A stretch of 64,000 nt of DNA from Triops longicaudatus (lineage: Eukaryota > Arthropoda > Branchiopoda > Notostraca > Triopsidae), in the NCBI GenBank assembly GCA_022885665.1, contig JAGQDJ010000175.1:120367-184366 (forward strand), written 5' to 3'. This document shows, piece after piece, positions 46,670-59,880 of this stretch. The notes below the pieces were generated by a model, which made no database searches, was not told the origin of the DNA, and saw nothing but the letters and a program-made list of their open reading frames with translations. Positions within the stretch are counted from its first letter, which is position 1; each line of letters begins with the position of its first letter. Position numbers and translations under genes: made by a program.

Positions 46670-49600
46670 CTGAAAAAGCGTGTAAAACGAGGTACTTCAA
46701 AGCGTCGGACCGTACAAAACACTCCAAACTTTGCGGAAACAAAGGAAAAATCTTTCTCTTCCTTCGTAAGATTCAAAAGGTCACAGTACTTTGCATTCCG
46801 TATTTCTTTTCTTTTTTTCTACGGGAAAACAAATCAAGCAAACATTTTAGCGTTTTTTCCTTGGGAAGGAAGAAAACAAAAACTTGCTGGACCACTCGTG
46901 ATGGAAAACGTCACTATGAGATTCACCAAAAGCTTTTGTACAATCCCGAGAAGAACAAAAGTCGTTCAGATTCTGTGGAAATAAATTGATTGGTAATATA
47001 GTTATCACGAGGAACGATATACTTCGGTAGGAAGCTTGCGTTCTGTATCACCTTGCTTTCCTGATTGAAGTTTGCCTAAGTGTGAAAAAGACTCACGGAA
47101 AAGCCTTGGCGTCTGCTAAGGAGGGATGGATAAGCACGACTGGTTTGGCCAACCACCTGAGCGCAGGCTTTTTACCTTTGAGTGCCACGCAGTCGTAGTA
47201 ACGATTGGAACCAGGGAACACTAGCCTTCTTGGACGACGGGAGATCATGCTGTGTGGCTTTGCCGAAAACTTAAATCGCGGGCGAGCACACGCCGAACAA
47301 GACGAGAGCACTTTTGAGTAAAAATGAGACAGAAATTATAAACCTAGATTTTAATTTTTACACGGAATCTCTATTTATGCAGCTTTTTAAAAATTTGCAG
47401 ACATACAAATTAGTAAAATTGATTGGCGTCCAGATTACAAAGGTTCTATTTGGTTATTTATTGCTAATGTAGGACAACTATTCCTACTCCTGGACTTAAC
47501 TTTTAGTTTTCTTCTAGTTCTACATTCTCCTATACATTTTGAAAGAGTTGACCATGACATGGTCATGACACCTATAAATGAGCTTTTAGTCCGCTGAGGT
47601 GTTATCTAAACGCTGGTATTAATATTTCCCAAAACAAGGAAAGAACACGAAGTGTTTCACAAGTGATATTTTACTCGACTTCTGTTCACAGATGAGTTGC
47701 GGGCAACATTGAGTACCAGCAGGTTGCGTTATCGTCTGAAATGAGCTGAGCTTACCGCTACTTTCGCTGTTACTACATTTGTAGAGATTAATTTAAAAGA
47801 AAATAGGCACTGGGGACTCAAAAGAGTCAACTTTTGAAGCTTCGCCTGTGGGTTTACTTTTTAGTACGAACGACATTTTCGTGAACTTCAGTCGAGCAGG
47901 TAAAGCTCAACTGTCTTTATTTCACCAAGTGGCTCTTCCGTGGTCGGGTTTGAACCTGAATGACAAATTGAACCATGAATTACTAGATTTCGTGTTAATT
48001 TTTTCACTTCCTTTCTGCATAATTTTTAACGTAAGTTTGTTTTAGAATTCCCTACACTTTCGTCTGTGGTAGCTTTACATTGTTGCGAGATTTGCCGCCA
48101 GCATAAGATTCACAGACGGGATATTATGCTGACAGGATATTTTCTTAGGATCAACATTAGGATTGAAAACGAGGCAAAATAATATATTGTAATTTTCATG
48201 TGCATTTTTATGTGCATTATGATTAATAATATATTGTAGAAAATAATATATTGTGACTTTTATGTACATTTGTGTAATTTTCATGTAAGGGGACACGATA
48301 GACCTCTCTAAACAACTGGTGTTACGAGTGGAAGTTAAATAAAGCAAAACGAACACCATATGGCCCTGTATTTGGTGCCTCATGTTTGATTTTTCTTCAG
48401 TAAGATCGTGACTTGCAACCAGCATACTTTTTCAGTTGAAAGGCTTTTATTAAAAGAAATAATTAAGATAAAATTTTGTTTAAGAGTCGTCGCAGCAAGT
48501 CATATAGTAATGGAAACATAAAAAGTGCTCTAGCAATGAGTTACGGAAATGCCGTGAAACTGTACTAATGCTAGGAAAGCTTCAGAAGCTTGCGGTGCTT
48601 TTGCTTTTGATAATGGTGAACATAGGTGTGACACCCTTCCGTATGATCAATAGAGTTTGACAACACGTTAGCCAAGATATTAGTGTGATGGAATGCTTTG
48701 TAGTCACGAACTTGCAAGGATACGCTCCCAGAGAAAAACGCAGAGGTTAAGGCCCTTACGAGCGTCCAAACGAGCAGGGGAATTCTATAAAAACACAAAG
48801 CTCAGTGTAATAGTGAGGGGTGCACACTATTAACGCTCAACCGTGTTCCCCAAATTCTCCAAGACGATCCAAGACGGCCTTGCGGAAGGTAAACCAATGA
48901 TGCATTACGTCGTTATCCAAGACTACATTTAAACAAATCTATAGCCATACTCGACTCCTCAGAGTTTGTAAACACTTGATAAAAGCTGATGTTTCTTTGT
49001 TTTCTCATAAAGAAGGAAAGAGCACGGACTTAAAATGTAACTTAATAGCGCATAAGCGATAAATTAATTTTGCCAAATGACTCCCACCTCAAGGTGTCTG
49101 ATTAATTATATCTTCTTCGATTCTTACTAATGCCAGTGAAAGTATTCTTGTTCATACCATCCACGAAAAAGTCCAGAAATGGGTAACGAAAAGCGCTACT
49201 TCTCTTAGATTTTCGTAATCCCTATCAATTAGACTTGTAGGATACACCCACATATAACAAGAATGATCCCCGGCGTTTTCCAGTACACGAAATCCCGTGA
49301 AAAAAATGCGTAGTATCAAAATTGCTACACACCCCTTGAAAAAAAACTCGTACTGACGTGTTCTGAATAATTCAGCTGCTCGTCAATTGGAAAACCGCTC
49401 GCATACATATAGTTCACCGATTCTTTAAAACTTTTTTCCCCCTCTGAATATGTAAGAAATCTTCATTGCACCGTGCCTTGTTTCCCTTTTCTTGCAGTTT
49501 TTCTTACCCTCGTATCTCTCTTTTTTTCGTCCAAATTTTGTTTTTAAGAAGAAAGAATGATAGGGGATTCCTGGGATTCCTAATACGTGGAAAATTGCTG

Positions 49601-52532
49601 CGCACGAGAAAAATGATTCAATCTGCCTTCTTCCCAAGCTCGCCAGCACATCTTTAACATTTCTTTGGGCCGAGCGGGAGAACAGCTTGTGTCCCCCATT
49701 TTTGTCAGTTATTCTTTTGCCCGTCTTGCTTTATAGCCCCCTCCCATCCATAACATTCTCTTCATTTTTTCCCTGTAACCCTGCCTTTAAGGGAGAAGGG
49801 TTGCGCTTGTTATATGACCGTCTTTGAAGCGTGGTGGAATGTAAGGAAATTAATTATTACTGGACGATTATTGGCACCTCTAGCTACGCTGAGCTTTTTT
49901 CTCGTTGGCGTGCTCAGAAACATGTAAAGACTAGAGCCTAAAGAAAAAAGGGTGAAGAGAAGGAAGACGAGGTGGAAAACGGGATCCAAATATGTCCAAG
50001 ATTCTTGATGATAGCATCAAGAGCCCGGATTACAGGATCTATACTCCTTGTCTAGCCAGTAACTCCAAGGGAAAGAGAAAAGAACTATTTATGTCTTACT
50101 GGGTGGGTGGTATATTATCGAGCATTAAGATACTGGGTAAGATTTCTAGATGCTTTGAGCGGAGTGTCAATTGGCACATTCCTAGAAGATTTTTTCGGGG
50201 TAGATGGAGAAAACTACAGCTACTCACATATGCTGTTGGGAGTCCTTTTTATGATTATTATATTTGGTTATTTGGTGAGAGCTTTACCAGACGGAATGAG
50301 AAGCGTGTAAGAATTTACAGAGAGCTTGGGGGATTGGGAAGAGTACTAACCCAAGATGTAAACAAAAATCTTACTCTTTCGAGAATTTGATGTTTAGGGC
50401 GGTGTCTTTCTTTCACTTTATTTGACAATCTTACGTAGGGGAGGGACAGGACAGTTGTCGCATCGGACAAACCGTAAAAAAATAATTACTAATTAACTGC
50501 AAAAGTTTTGGAACTAAAAGTATCAGACAGTGAATACGACGAAGACAACATGGGGAAAGCTGGATACTTTTCTATTAACCCCCTCCCCCCAATTTGCTCG
50601 CTTCACACGCGCTCCAAAGGTTAAAACTTCACTAAACGTACAAATGAACATTCCTGATCTAATATGAACCTAACCTAAACAGACCTAACTAACCTAATTA
50701 AACCGAACATAATTGAGCTGCCTTTTTTTATTGATTCTTCCCATGGTTTGAATAAGCCCACCATGGTTAAATTCGTTAAAAGTGAAACTTTTGCACTAAT
50801 CAGTTTCAGTTAGTTGTAGACGAACTAGGGTTAATGAGAACTTTGCAAAAAAACACCACTAAAAAAAAGGAAAAAAAATAAAAAAATCAGGATTGAATTG
50901 CACCAGAGACTGCCATTACAATTACTATGTTCCCACCCGTTTGTTTTGGTTCCAAGCGCCTCTGGTGTGCAAATTTTTACATAATCTAACCTTACCTAAC
51001 TCAATCAAACATAATCTAACCTAAAATATTACGGGTCGTTTAATGGAGAAGTATCAAAACTAGAAATCGAGGTGTGGTTGAATTTAACGGAAAAATACCA
51101 AACGCTTCGTCGAAAAGAGTAGGCTGTATTGTACACGTGAAAATAATTAAAAGCTAAATCTTTTTTGTTGCTGTAAGAAACGGGTCCTATTAATTTCGTT
51201 GTAACATTCAATACATCACTTTGATGTATCATACAAAATATGTAAATAAAAACTAAGAGTCGCTGGACTGGACTGAGTCACGCTCTGGACTGAGTCAATT
51301 TAACTACGAGAAACAGGCTGTAGAAGACAACTTGTCAACGCTGCGGTGACTACAGACGAAGAGGAAAACATTCAGAGGAAAATGGAGGTTGCCAAAGTCA
51401 TTCCCCTACAACTTTGCCCTTTCTAATTTTTTAGCTGTCCTAATCAGTTCCTGATTGTTCAATTTAAGTCACATTAGACTACTGTAGTGTCACTTATTCG
51501 CTTCTATTTTCACTTTCTCATGTCTTCCTTATCACTTTCTGATAAATAACTTAAACCCAACGTTTACCACTTCTGGCTTTCTTTTCTCTTCTTTCAATTG
51601 GTGTCTTTTCTTCCTCGTCTTATTTTTTTGTTACTTACTCCTATTCGTTTTTTTTCCTTGTTCACATTCTTTTTGCTGTTTAACATTGTCAAATATTGCT
51701 TACAATCTTGTTAACTTTTCTTTTTTCTATATCTATTCCTCTATTACTATTTCCTCTACAACTGTTCAACTTTACAACTCGCCGCCAAAACCAATACGGC
51801 CAACTAACGTTCGTGACTACCAGCTTCTCAACTTCACGCATAGACTCGCACAGGTATTCGACACCTGCATGTTCACGGTGTTCACCTGTCGTTTTGTTTT
51901 TATTAAGCATTTGGACAAAATCATGAGTCTTTTTACATAAATCGGAGCCATAATTTTTCCAGTGTCGACAGGGAGTACAGCTATAAGCTTACATTAAGAT
52001 ATTTTAAGTCATTTTAAGACAGTCGTGTATTTTTTAAGGCAATTGTCTAGTTTCCTTACGGCAAACACGAATAAATCATGACGTTCCCTAAGTCCAAAGA
52101 ATACACCCGGCATCTCATTTTTGTAGAGTTGGAAGCGTTTCGAGGTTTTGTTTTGTTTTCGTCTTATTTTTCGTGGTTTTGAAGTGCGCAATCCGTTTTT
52201 TTTATAACCAGGACACTAGTTCATCTGACGGAATTTAGTCTTAACCTACAGTTTTGTTTAGACGTGAAGTGGAAGAAAAGAAAAGTATCACACTTTTCCG
52301 TCCTTCCTCTACTTCTTGCAAGGGGAATTGAAATAATTTTCAATTAAATATAACCGTCTAAGTCCACAATTGACAAATCTGTTATTCATTTTAAATTGTC
52401 GATTGTAGGAAGAATGTTACGGTCTTAGGGTGTATGCCAAACCTAAGGTTCTTACTTTCACCCCACGGAGCGCCACGCGCGGGCGTTCTAAGCTAGGCTA
52501 CCGTTTTTCTGTGCTTGGTCTGCACGTGAATG
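46670..52532. other. Region upstream of the KH coding sequence, part 1
   Basis: It probably includes the KH promoter and any 5' non-coding exons, which I could not place. No supported gene. Between 49992 and 50390 two plus frames are open and overlap. CCTAA-type pentamers cluster at 50650-50700 and 50985-51020. A small imperfect inverted repeat lies at 50896-50908/50960-50975. Confidence 0.6.
50650..51020 (+). repeat. Two clusters of degenerate CCTAA pentamers
   Basis: AACCTAACCTAA and related units lie at both ends of a 0.35-kb segment in the same orientation. They resemble the arthropod telomere unit (CCTAA/TTAGG) but are short and degenerate. Confidence 0.5.
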
Positions 52533-52540
52533 CTGTACTG

Positions 52541-53576
52541 CAGACTTGGGCAAAGTCAAGGAAAATGAAGTCAAATCAAAGTCAAAAAGATTTTCTGAAA
52601 TTCAAGTCCTTTTAAGTCATGTTTCAATTTTACGTGGTTAAAGTCAACTCAATTTATTTCGGGAAGTGCTTTGGATCTTTTTAAAAAGATCCGATATTCT
52701 ACAGTGCCTAGAGTTTTGATTTCGGGATGTTCTTAAGTGAAGTCAATTCATTTCGGAATTGAACGTTTACTACCTAGACGTGTTACTAGTTTCTCAAACT
52801 CGGGCTGCTTTATTAAGCTTATGGGGTAATAGTCTTGCATAGACGACTTTCATGAGATCGTTTATGATGATCAGGCGAATACTTAGCACTTCCAAATAAA
52901 TTTGCCAATATATTTCCTTCTGGTGCAACTTGCGACCGGGAAGTCTCTTTATAAGCTCCTGGATAGTTCTTCATGTTGCTTAATACAATACTCATAGCGG
53001 ATTTCGATGTGAAATATTATTTCGAAAGATGCTTACATTCTGCCTGGAAGTCTCCATAAGGAATGGGCTTAGGAACTTCAAAATGTCAGTCAATTCCTGG
53101 ACTGGACGCATTGCAAGTCATCAATAAGACTTCTTCGAGTAACTCTTGCAAAATACGATTTTATAGTACGCTTTTCGGTATCTTCTTTTCGCAAAAGAAC
53201 ATTGGCATCTATTTATTACGATATCTCGCAAGCGACTGACTTCTGTTTTGTCTGACCGTCTATTTTACAGTGTTTTAACGGTAGTGGAGACGTTTGAGAA
53301 CACCAGATTTTTGTTATTTGGTTCCCTGGAGAATAGGGCAAGAGAGAATATACGTCCAAAAGGGAAAGATACGACCAAACTCATCCGTGTTCCTTCTGAC
53401 GAAGTTGTGCGTATTGGAAGTTTTTCTGCAAATAATAACTTGGAAGGCAATTTTTCAAAAGTCAAGTGTCTTTTGGCCAGGACAATTCTTTCAAGTCCGC
53501 TCCTTTCTTAAGTTAAGTCATTCTTTTTTAAGCAATGGACACTGTCAAGTCAATGAATTGACTTTGCCCAGCTCTG
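52541..53576. mobile_element. Putative non-autonomous hAT-type element (1036 bp) with AAGTCAA-rich ends
   Basis: The left end CAGACTTGGGCAAAGTCAA and the reverse complement of the right end, CAGAGCTGGGCAAAGTCAA, match at 17 of 19 positions. The flanks CTGTACTG (52533-52540) and CTGCGCTG (53577-53584) match at 6 of 8, consistent with an aged 8-bp target duplication. Many copies of AAGTCA/TGACTT lie just inside both ends, as expected for subterminal transposase sites. Internal ORFs are under 115 codons and unlike transposase. Confidence 0.72.
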
Positions 53577-54650
53577 CTGCGCTGTTGTCAAGTGTATTAT
53601 TTTCTTTCCTCAGTGTTTGTCTTCGTTGAAGACTGAAGACCGGCAACGGAAAGTAGAAAGCTAAATGTTTCTTCTCAGGCCTGCAACACCTTTGTGTTAA
53701 GCACTTCGATAATCTTCGTTCATGAACTGAAGAGAGCAAATGCTCGTGATCTTAGAAACCTAACAGCGCAAAAATATCTTAAGGCTTAGACGACTCATTG
53801 ATTCATTGAAACTTCTACCTGATAATATCTTCCATTTTCTTGCTCGTCCGGTTGATGAATTCTTCAAAAACTGTGTGTCCCTTAGAAGGTCTAAGCGTTA
53901 TTTTCACTCCACTTTTGCTCATTAGCTGTGACACCAGCTTAATATATCATTTGGAGTTTAGCCTTGTCTGTGGGAGGATGGATGGCTGGGATTTGCTCGG
54001 TTTTTCTCCATAAGGTGTGTGAGATTTTTTTATTGTTCCCTATCCTTACTCCACAATTCGGCATTTTAATGTTTTCTGACTGACACTTGGAAATGTCACA
54101 CAAACTACGCAAAGAGGTAAATAAGCGGTATCCTATCTTAGAAAATAAGTGGCGCTCCTTGTGGTAAAAGTAAGAACATTACGTTTGACATACGCCCTGT
54201 CTGGAATATATTAAGAAGTAATTTCTGCATTGCTTTCCTTTCTTCCCCAGCAAAGTGTAGTGTCTGTATCCTGCTGTAATGCGGCTTAAAATTGCATCAA
54301 CGTGTACGCCTTGTTATTTTTATATTGTAGCATAAAAACAAGACACATGCCAGTGGACACAGTGACCTAGGTACTCGTTCAGTAAAGGCGAAACTGATCT
54401 ATACGAATACGACTTCTCACTATTTTCGTTTGGACGTGATGTTCGTCATCCATGATAGCTGACAAACTTGTTATCACTGCGTCCCCTTTTAGAAAGCTTA
54501 ACATTTTCAATATTATTTTGTGTCGAATGCTGCTCCTCATTGTGTGCGCTCGTGTTTACATAATTGAGCACTGCTTTTCCTAGGAAAGAATGCGCGACCT
54601 GACGCGTATCCGTTCCGCGAAAACGGTTCGCAATCCCAGATTGCTTAATC

Positions 54651-54858
54651 CAGTGGTGCCCAACCTACGGCCCGCGGGCCATATCCGGCCGGCGAAGGTG
54701 CCTCATACGGCCCGCTCATTTATACCGCTCATGTATATCACTGCATAATTTCATTTTTAACGTCGGCATGATTCTGGTGAAACCGGAACATTCAGGCCCG
54801 CGAGATTTTATATCATGTCGCGCGCGGCCCTCGGGTGAAAAAAGGTTGGGCACCACTG
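54651..54858. mobile_element. Non-autonomous hAT-type element (208 bp) with perfect ends
   Basis: Perfect 16-bp terminal inverted repeats, CAGTGGTGCCCAACCT, are flanked by an exact 8-bp duplication, GCTTAATC (54643-54650 and 54859-54866). The interior is GC-rich, with GGCCCGCGGGCC near the left end. It is too short to code. The intact ends suggest it is younger than the other two. Confidence 0.95.
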
Positions 54859-55339
54859 GCTTAATCTAAGACGTCTTATTTCTTAACCCAGAAGCACTGG
54901 CAGTGTGCCGACTACCTCGTGGAATGGTACTGAGGTGAATCAATTTACCTATAATATAATTTTTTTATTAACATTGATGAATATAATAAGCCTTTAAAAG
55001 TAATTGTTACAAAGAACTGTCGATTCCGGCCTGCTGTAGAACCTCGGAGTACTGCGGGCTTCTACCCAACAAAATGAGACAGCCATTATACTGTCGTATA
55101 CCTGCCAGTCAGAACCGGCATGTTATTGCCTGTTTGGGTTTAATCTTTGCTCTTCAGGTTTAGCGCACATTGACTGCCATTTGGCATTGGCCTGTTACTG
55201 CCTGTGTAGCGGTGATATTTCATACTGATTGTCGGCTCCAGATAGCACGTTATTTCACTAACTTCATTATCTGTTATGTTTATTGGTTTGTGAGGAAATG
55301 TTTCTTTGTCAAATTGTTTGGCAACACTGGTTTTGCGAC

Positions 55340-55520
55340 TTGCTAGACAGTTTCAAATTTTTATATTCCTGAGCCTGACCGTGGCCCACAAATCTAATCT
55401 AGATACAGTACGCCTCACGTTTAATGTGCATAAATTAAAGTGACTTAGAAAAGAGTAAAATAAAAGGAAGGTAAAAAAAAAATAGAAATGCCAGATTATT
55501 AAGTTGCCATTGAGATGTGC
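55340..55520 (+). repeat. Diverged dispersed repeat related to 59400-59560
   Basis: It shares GACTTGCTAGACA(G/A)TTT with 59410-59430. Weaker collinear similarity follows (CGT..AAATT, GAAGAG-like, AAGTTG). Divergence is high. Confidence 0.4.
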
Positions 55521-56810
55521 TGAGTGCTTTCAATAGGCAATACAGGTATGTAAGGCCGTAACCATGATTTTGGTTCTTGGTGTAGGGGGGTTCGATATGC
55601 AATTCGTTGGACATTTTTTTTTAATTTTCCAATAGATCTATTAGCAATCTTTTATAGTTGTGCTGTATGCATAGAGAGAGCATCGTAAGTTGAACCTTAA
55701 TTGCATGTTTTTACAAAAGTTTGTCTAACTTGTAGATTCGTTTAGCAAGCTTAACTCCTTGGTGGAGAATAACAATGCTCTCCTACGTAAGAGCTTTTTT
55801 GTCCAGCTTATGAAGAGAAAACTATGGTTGTAAAGAGAAGGAACTTTTCTTCCATCTTCCTTCCTCAATTGGATCTGTTCTCTACAAATCTTTCCCTATT
55901 TAGGTTCTTTCCAGCTCCAAAACTTGTGTGAGCTCCGCTTCCAATCATCATAATCTAATTCTCATTGAAAACTTAATTGCTTCCCATTCCCCCTTTACCC
56001 TAATTTACTGGTAACCCTATTCTTTCCTTCACCTCATTTCCGAATCCCCAAGAGCAAGAGAGCAAAAGGGACAAAAGGTTGGTTACACTTGATTCTTAGC
56101 GGGGTTTGTTTTGGCGCTTGTGTGTGCCATATTGAAAACGAGTTACAACAATAACAATGACATTATTAGTACTCTCACGCTATAAGAGGGACAGTTGCCA
56201 AGATACAGGATCTTTTCACGTTTATGTTTGTAAATAAATCAGACATAACAGCACCTGAGTAAAGGAAAGTGTAGCCAACGTTCCTTGGGCACGCTTCGAA
56301 ACACTTTCCTTTGTATAATTTATGCCTAAGAACGAAAACTCTAAACAGAAAACAAAATCTGCTTTAGACTATGAAGGGAAAAAGGCCGGTTAAAGAAATA
56401 ATTTTTTTTCTCTCTCTTGTTTTCTTTTTTTTCTAGTGCTTTCCTCTGAGAACTTGAGGAAAGCCTTCCAAACAATGCAGCTGTATGTGTGTTGTTGTCG
56501 TAGAGTGCATATAGCCTTCAAAGTTCTTTTAGAAAGGGTGAAAGGTCCACTTGTACCAAAATATAAATAACCAAAGAAAAAAATAAGACTGCGAAATTGC
56601 GCTCACAGCACGATCCTTACCTCTGAAGATGCGGAGTAGGTATTTGAAATTGCGAGGGAAAATATAAATATAAGAATGGATTGAAACAAAAGAAAAGTAA
56701 TGAGCCAATCAAGAACATCTGTGAGTAATGATGTATCCGACGTTGATTATCTCTTAGGTAGGACAGGAAGGTTTACCTTTCTTTTCTGGAATTTTTAGGA
56801 ACAGAATTAA

Positions 56811-56967
56811 ATTATTATTATTATAATGATAATAATAATAATAATAGTAATAATAATTATTATTATTATTAATTAATAATTAATAATAATTATTATTAAT
56901 AATAATTAATAATATATTGTTAATATTATTATCATTAATAATTAATAATAATTATTATTATTATTAC

Positions 56968-57026
<59 letters not shown>

Positions 57027-57029
57027 TTT
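56811..57029. repeat. Large (AAT/ATT)n microsatellite with strand switches
   Basis: About 220 bp are almost entirely AAT or ATT triplets. The sequence changes between the AAT and ATT sense several times, so its halves are self-complementary. Confidence 0.95.
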
Positions 57030-59399
57030 AAAGTAAGCCTTGTACCCGTGCCCAGATATATACAGTGCTCAAGACTTTAAAAATGTTTAGTATAAATAAT
57101 TTTATTAACATTTTCTTCATTTGGACGACTTTCAAAAATTCGATTACTGCGCACAGCTCCTTTGAAACATTTCAGGCGTAGTACTGTTGTTAATATTTGA
57201 TACATATTTAATATATTTTAAGCCACTTGATATATCACCCTAAAAATAGGGAGGGGGGTAAATGTTTTCCGTAATAAAGTAAACGGAAACGAACATAGGT
57301 CACTTAATACGAAGGGGAAGCTAATTAAAGTTTATTGGAGTTACATAATAGTAAGTAAAAGGTGAGAACAAAGAGGTTAATGTGTGGGTGAAATCCGGGG
57401 TGGAAAGTAATTTCTATTATAGTCCCAAGAGGGGGTCGAGCAACGTCTGTTATATCGTCCTTTTGTCAATTCTGGGGTGTCCCCTGAGGGTGCAAAAGGG
57501 ACAGGGAGAGTTTAAGCTTGAGGGGGCGTACCGGATAGGGTACACATACACACATATGCCAAGGCAAACGGTCTTTCTATTTGTTACGTTTTTATGACAC
57601 ACAACGATTCCTGTCATCTCAGGTGTTTCTATCCTCACATAATCGAGCAAAGTAGACGAAGTATGGGGGAGGGGAAGGGGAGGTTGACAGCGTTGAGCAA
57701 GGAAAGAAAGGAAAACCAAGGGACCCTCTAGTATATCTCTATTACTGCTTTGACGTCAGCCAACAATACTCCTCGTGTGACACGCATTGTTACGGTTACT
57801 ATGCACGAAACCTCCTGACGGTCCTCTTACCCCCTAACGTATCCTACCCACCACCCCTTACAGTACCACTGTCTTCCATCGTCAAACTAAGCAATATTTG
57901 CCGTTTAGAACTTCATAGTGATGCCCCGCACTGGTTCAGGTGATTTTCGCATGAACCAATGTGGGAGAAATTATGAAATATAAGTATTTTCCAGAAACGT
58001 TGATATAATATAATTCTGATATATGATATAATTCTGCTAGTTCCACAGAAATGTATGACAAACGAGGCGTTATCGGACGACTTCCCAGTGTGTTGCTATT
58101 TATGAAGTTTTTACCGTCTCAGATGATCCTGATCTATGTGAGTTCATCTGTCAGACGTTACTGATGTGTCTGTGCCCGTAGGCTTCAAAGAGGAATCAAG
58201 GTTTTAAGTAAGTGATGCAGATTTTCTACTACTTTTTAGTTTCACGAAGGTGCTCATGAGACAGTGCTTTAGTTTGGCTATGTTAATGATATTTTTGTGA
58301 AATAAACGAATTTGTGTACTTTTTCTTAATTTGCATTCTTTTTTAAGTTTCAAATGTGTGATATATCTTAAATAGCGTTTTTCCCGCTGGTATTTTAGTG
58401 GTTTCGATTGTCTAACAAAGAAACCAGTTTCAGTTTAAACAGGGGAGGATGAAATAAAATGAGTTTAGAACTGGGGGGAGGGGGGTCTCTTCTTTAATGT
58501 TTCACTAGGTAATTTACGTGGTTGTGAAAGAGGTTGCGTTGAGCCTTAGCTCGAGTGAACAACTGGATGACATGTTGGGAGCAAATAAAGGATTTTTCTG
58601 GGAAGATTTGATTATAGAAAATTTGTGTGTGTGAGGTTTCGCAGTACAGAAGCTTCCCTTATCTTGCTCACATGTCTACATACTTCCTTTTTTTCTAGGT
58701 TTCCTTTTCGGTTTTCCTTTTTTGAAGTTGAGAGGCTTGGTATACAACTTTACCATTGATCCAGGGGTTTGGGCTTCGAAGATAAGGAAAAAGGAAAAAA
58801 ATATCTGGAAATGGATGGTCTATCGGGCATCGAAAATAACGCTAGAAAATAAAAGTAAAAGAAAGCAGCAAAAAGAAGAAATGACCCCAAACTTCCTTAT
58901 CATTGTCTCTTGATTACTTTTCTGATTACTTCGCTATTTTTTTTTTATTTGAACGAGGTCACCCACGATATTCAGGCTGTAAAACACGGCAGTTTTAAGA
59001 TTTTTGGGGGTACGATAAGCTTTTATTTTATTTCGAACGCAAGAACTTCTCCAGATAGCCCTTGGTTCCAAAGTAGTTAAGAAAACTTACAGTAAGAACC
59101 CCAAATTTGTCATAAGAGCCTGACTTGGCCTTATCATAAATATCTTACCAGACGCAGTCATCGTTTATTAAATTTTGTAGTTATGTTCCATGTAGAGAAC
59201 AGCAACAGGAATGTGAGTTTACTTACAGTTATTTATAACTTATAAGAAATTGAATTTTTGGAGAGTAAAACTTAATTTTAAGAACATGTTTCAAAGGCCT
59301 TTAAACTCATGCAACTCGTTAATTCGCTTAAGTCGTCAGCTGTGATTTCGTGTGGTTTCTGAGAAAAGGGCCATTTCTAGGATTGTTTCGTAAAACTTA

Positions 59400-59880
59400 A
59401 AACTACTTTTACGACTTGCTAGACAATTTACATTTTTTTAATCCTAAGTCCTAATTTTCTCAACATTGTAACTGCACACACTTCAGCTTTAACGAGCGTA
59501 AATTTTAGTGAAGACGTGAAGAGTTGAGCAAAACCCAATTGTGAAGTTGGCGTTTGGAAAACGTTAAGCAAGCAAATTCGCATTTGCTTATCATTAGAGA
59601 AATTGACAAATTTTTGTTGTTACGTACTCATCCTTAAAAGCACTTGTTTGAAAGAATTGCTGCTGTTTGCCGTTGCACTAGAACTCTAAGGCCCAGTTAT
59701 ACACAACCCTTTATGGGAAAATGACATGAGAAAATATCAGATAGTATACTGTAAAAACGGCAAAAAAAGATAAATAAATAAAAGGAACCATTTTGACAGG
59801 CATATTTCTGCAAGGGACGGCTCATGCGCAGTTTGAGCTTTTCTCCAAAAAGCTTTTACTGAATTTTTAGTATATGGTTA
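59400..59880 (+). repeat. Dispersed repeat, longest copy seen
   Basis: The first part resembles 55340-55520 and the last part (59685-59880) resembles 43225-43415. This copy therefore seems to join segments found apart elsewhere. No ORF. Confidence 0.45.

Noticed and set aside
47093..47311. Minus ORF upstream of the QUA1 exon as a possible first KH exon
   Set aside because: I found no convincing donor giving a phase match to 46669, and no family similarity.
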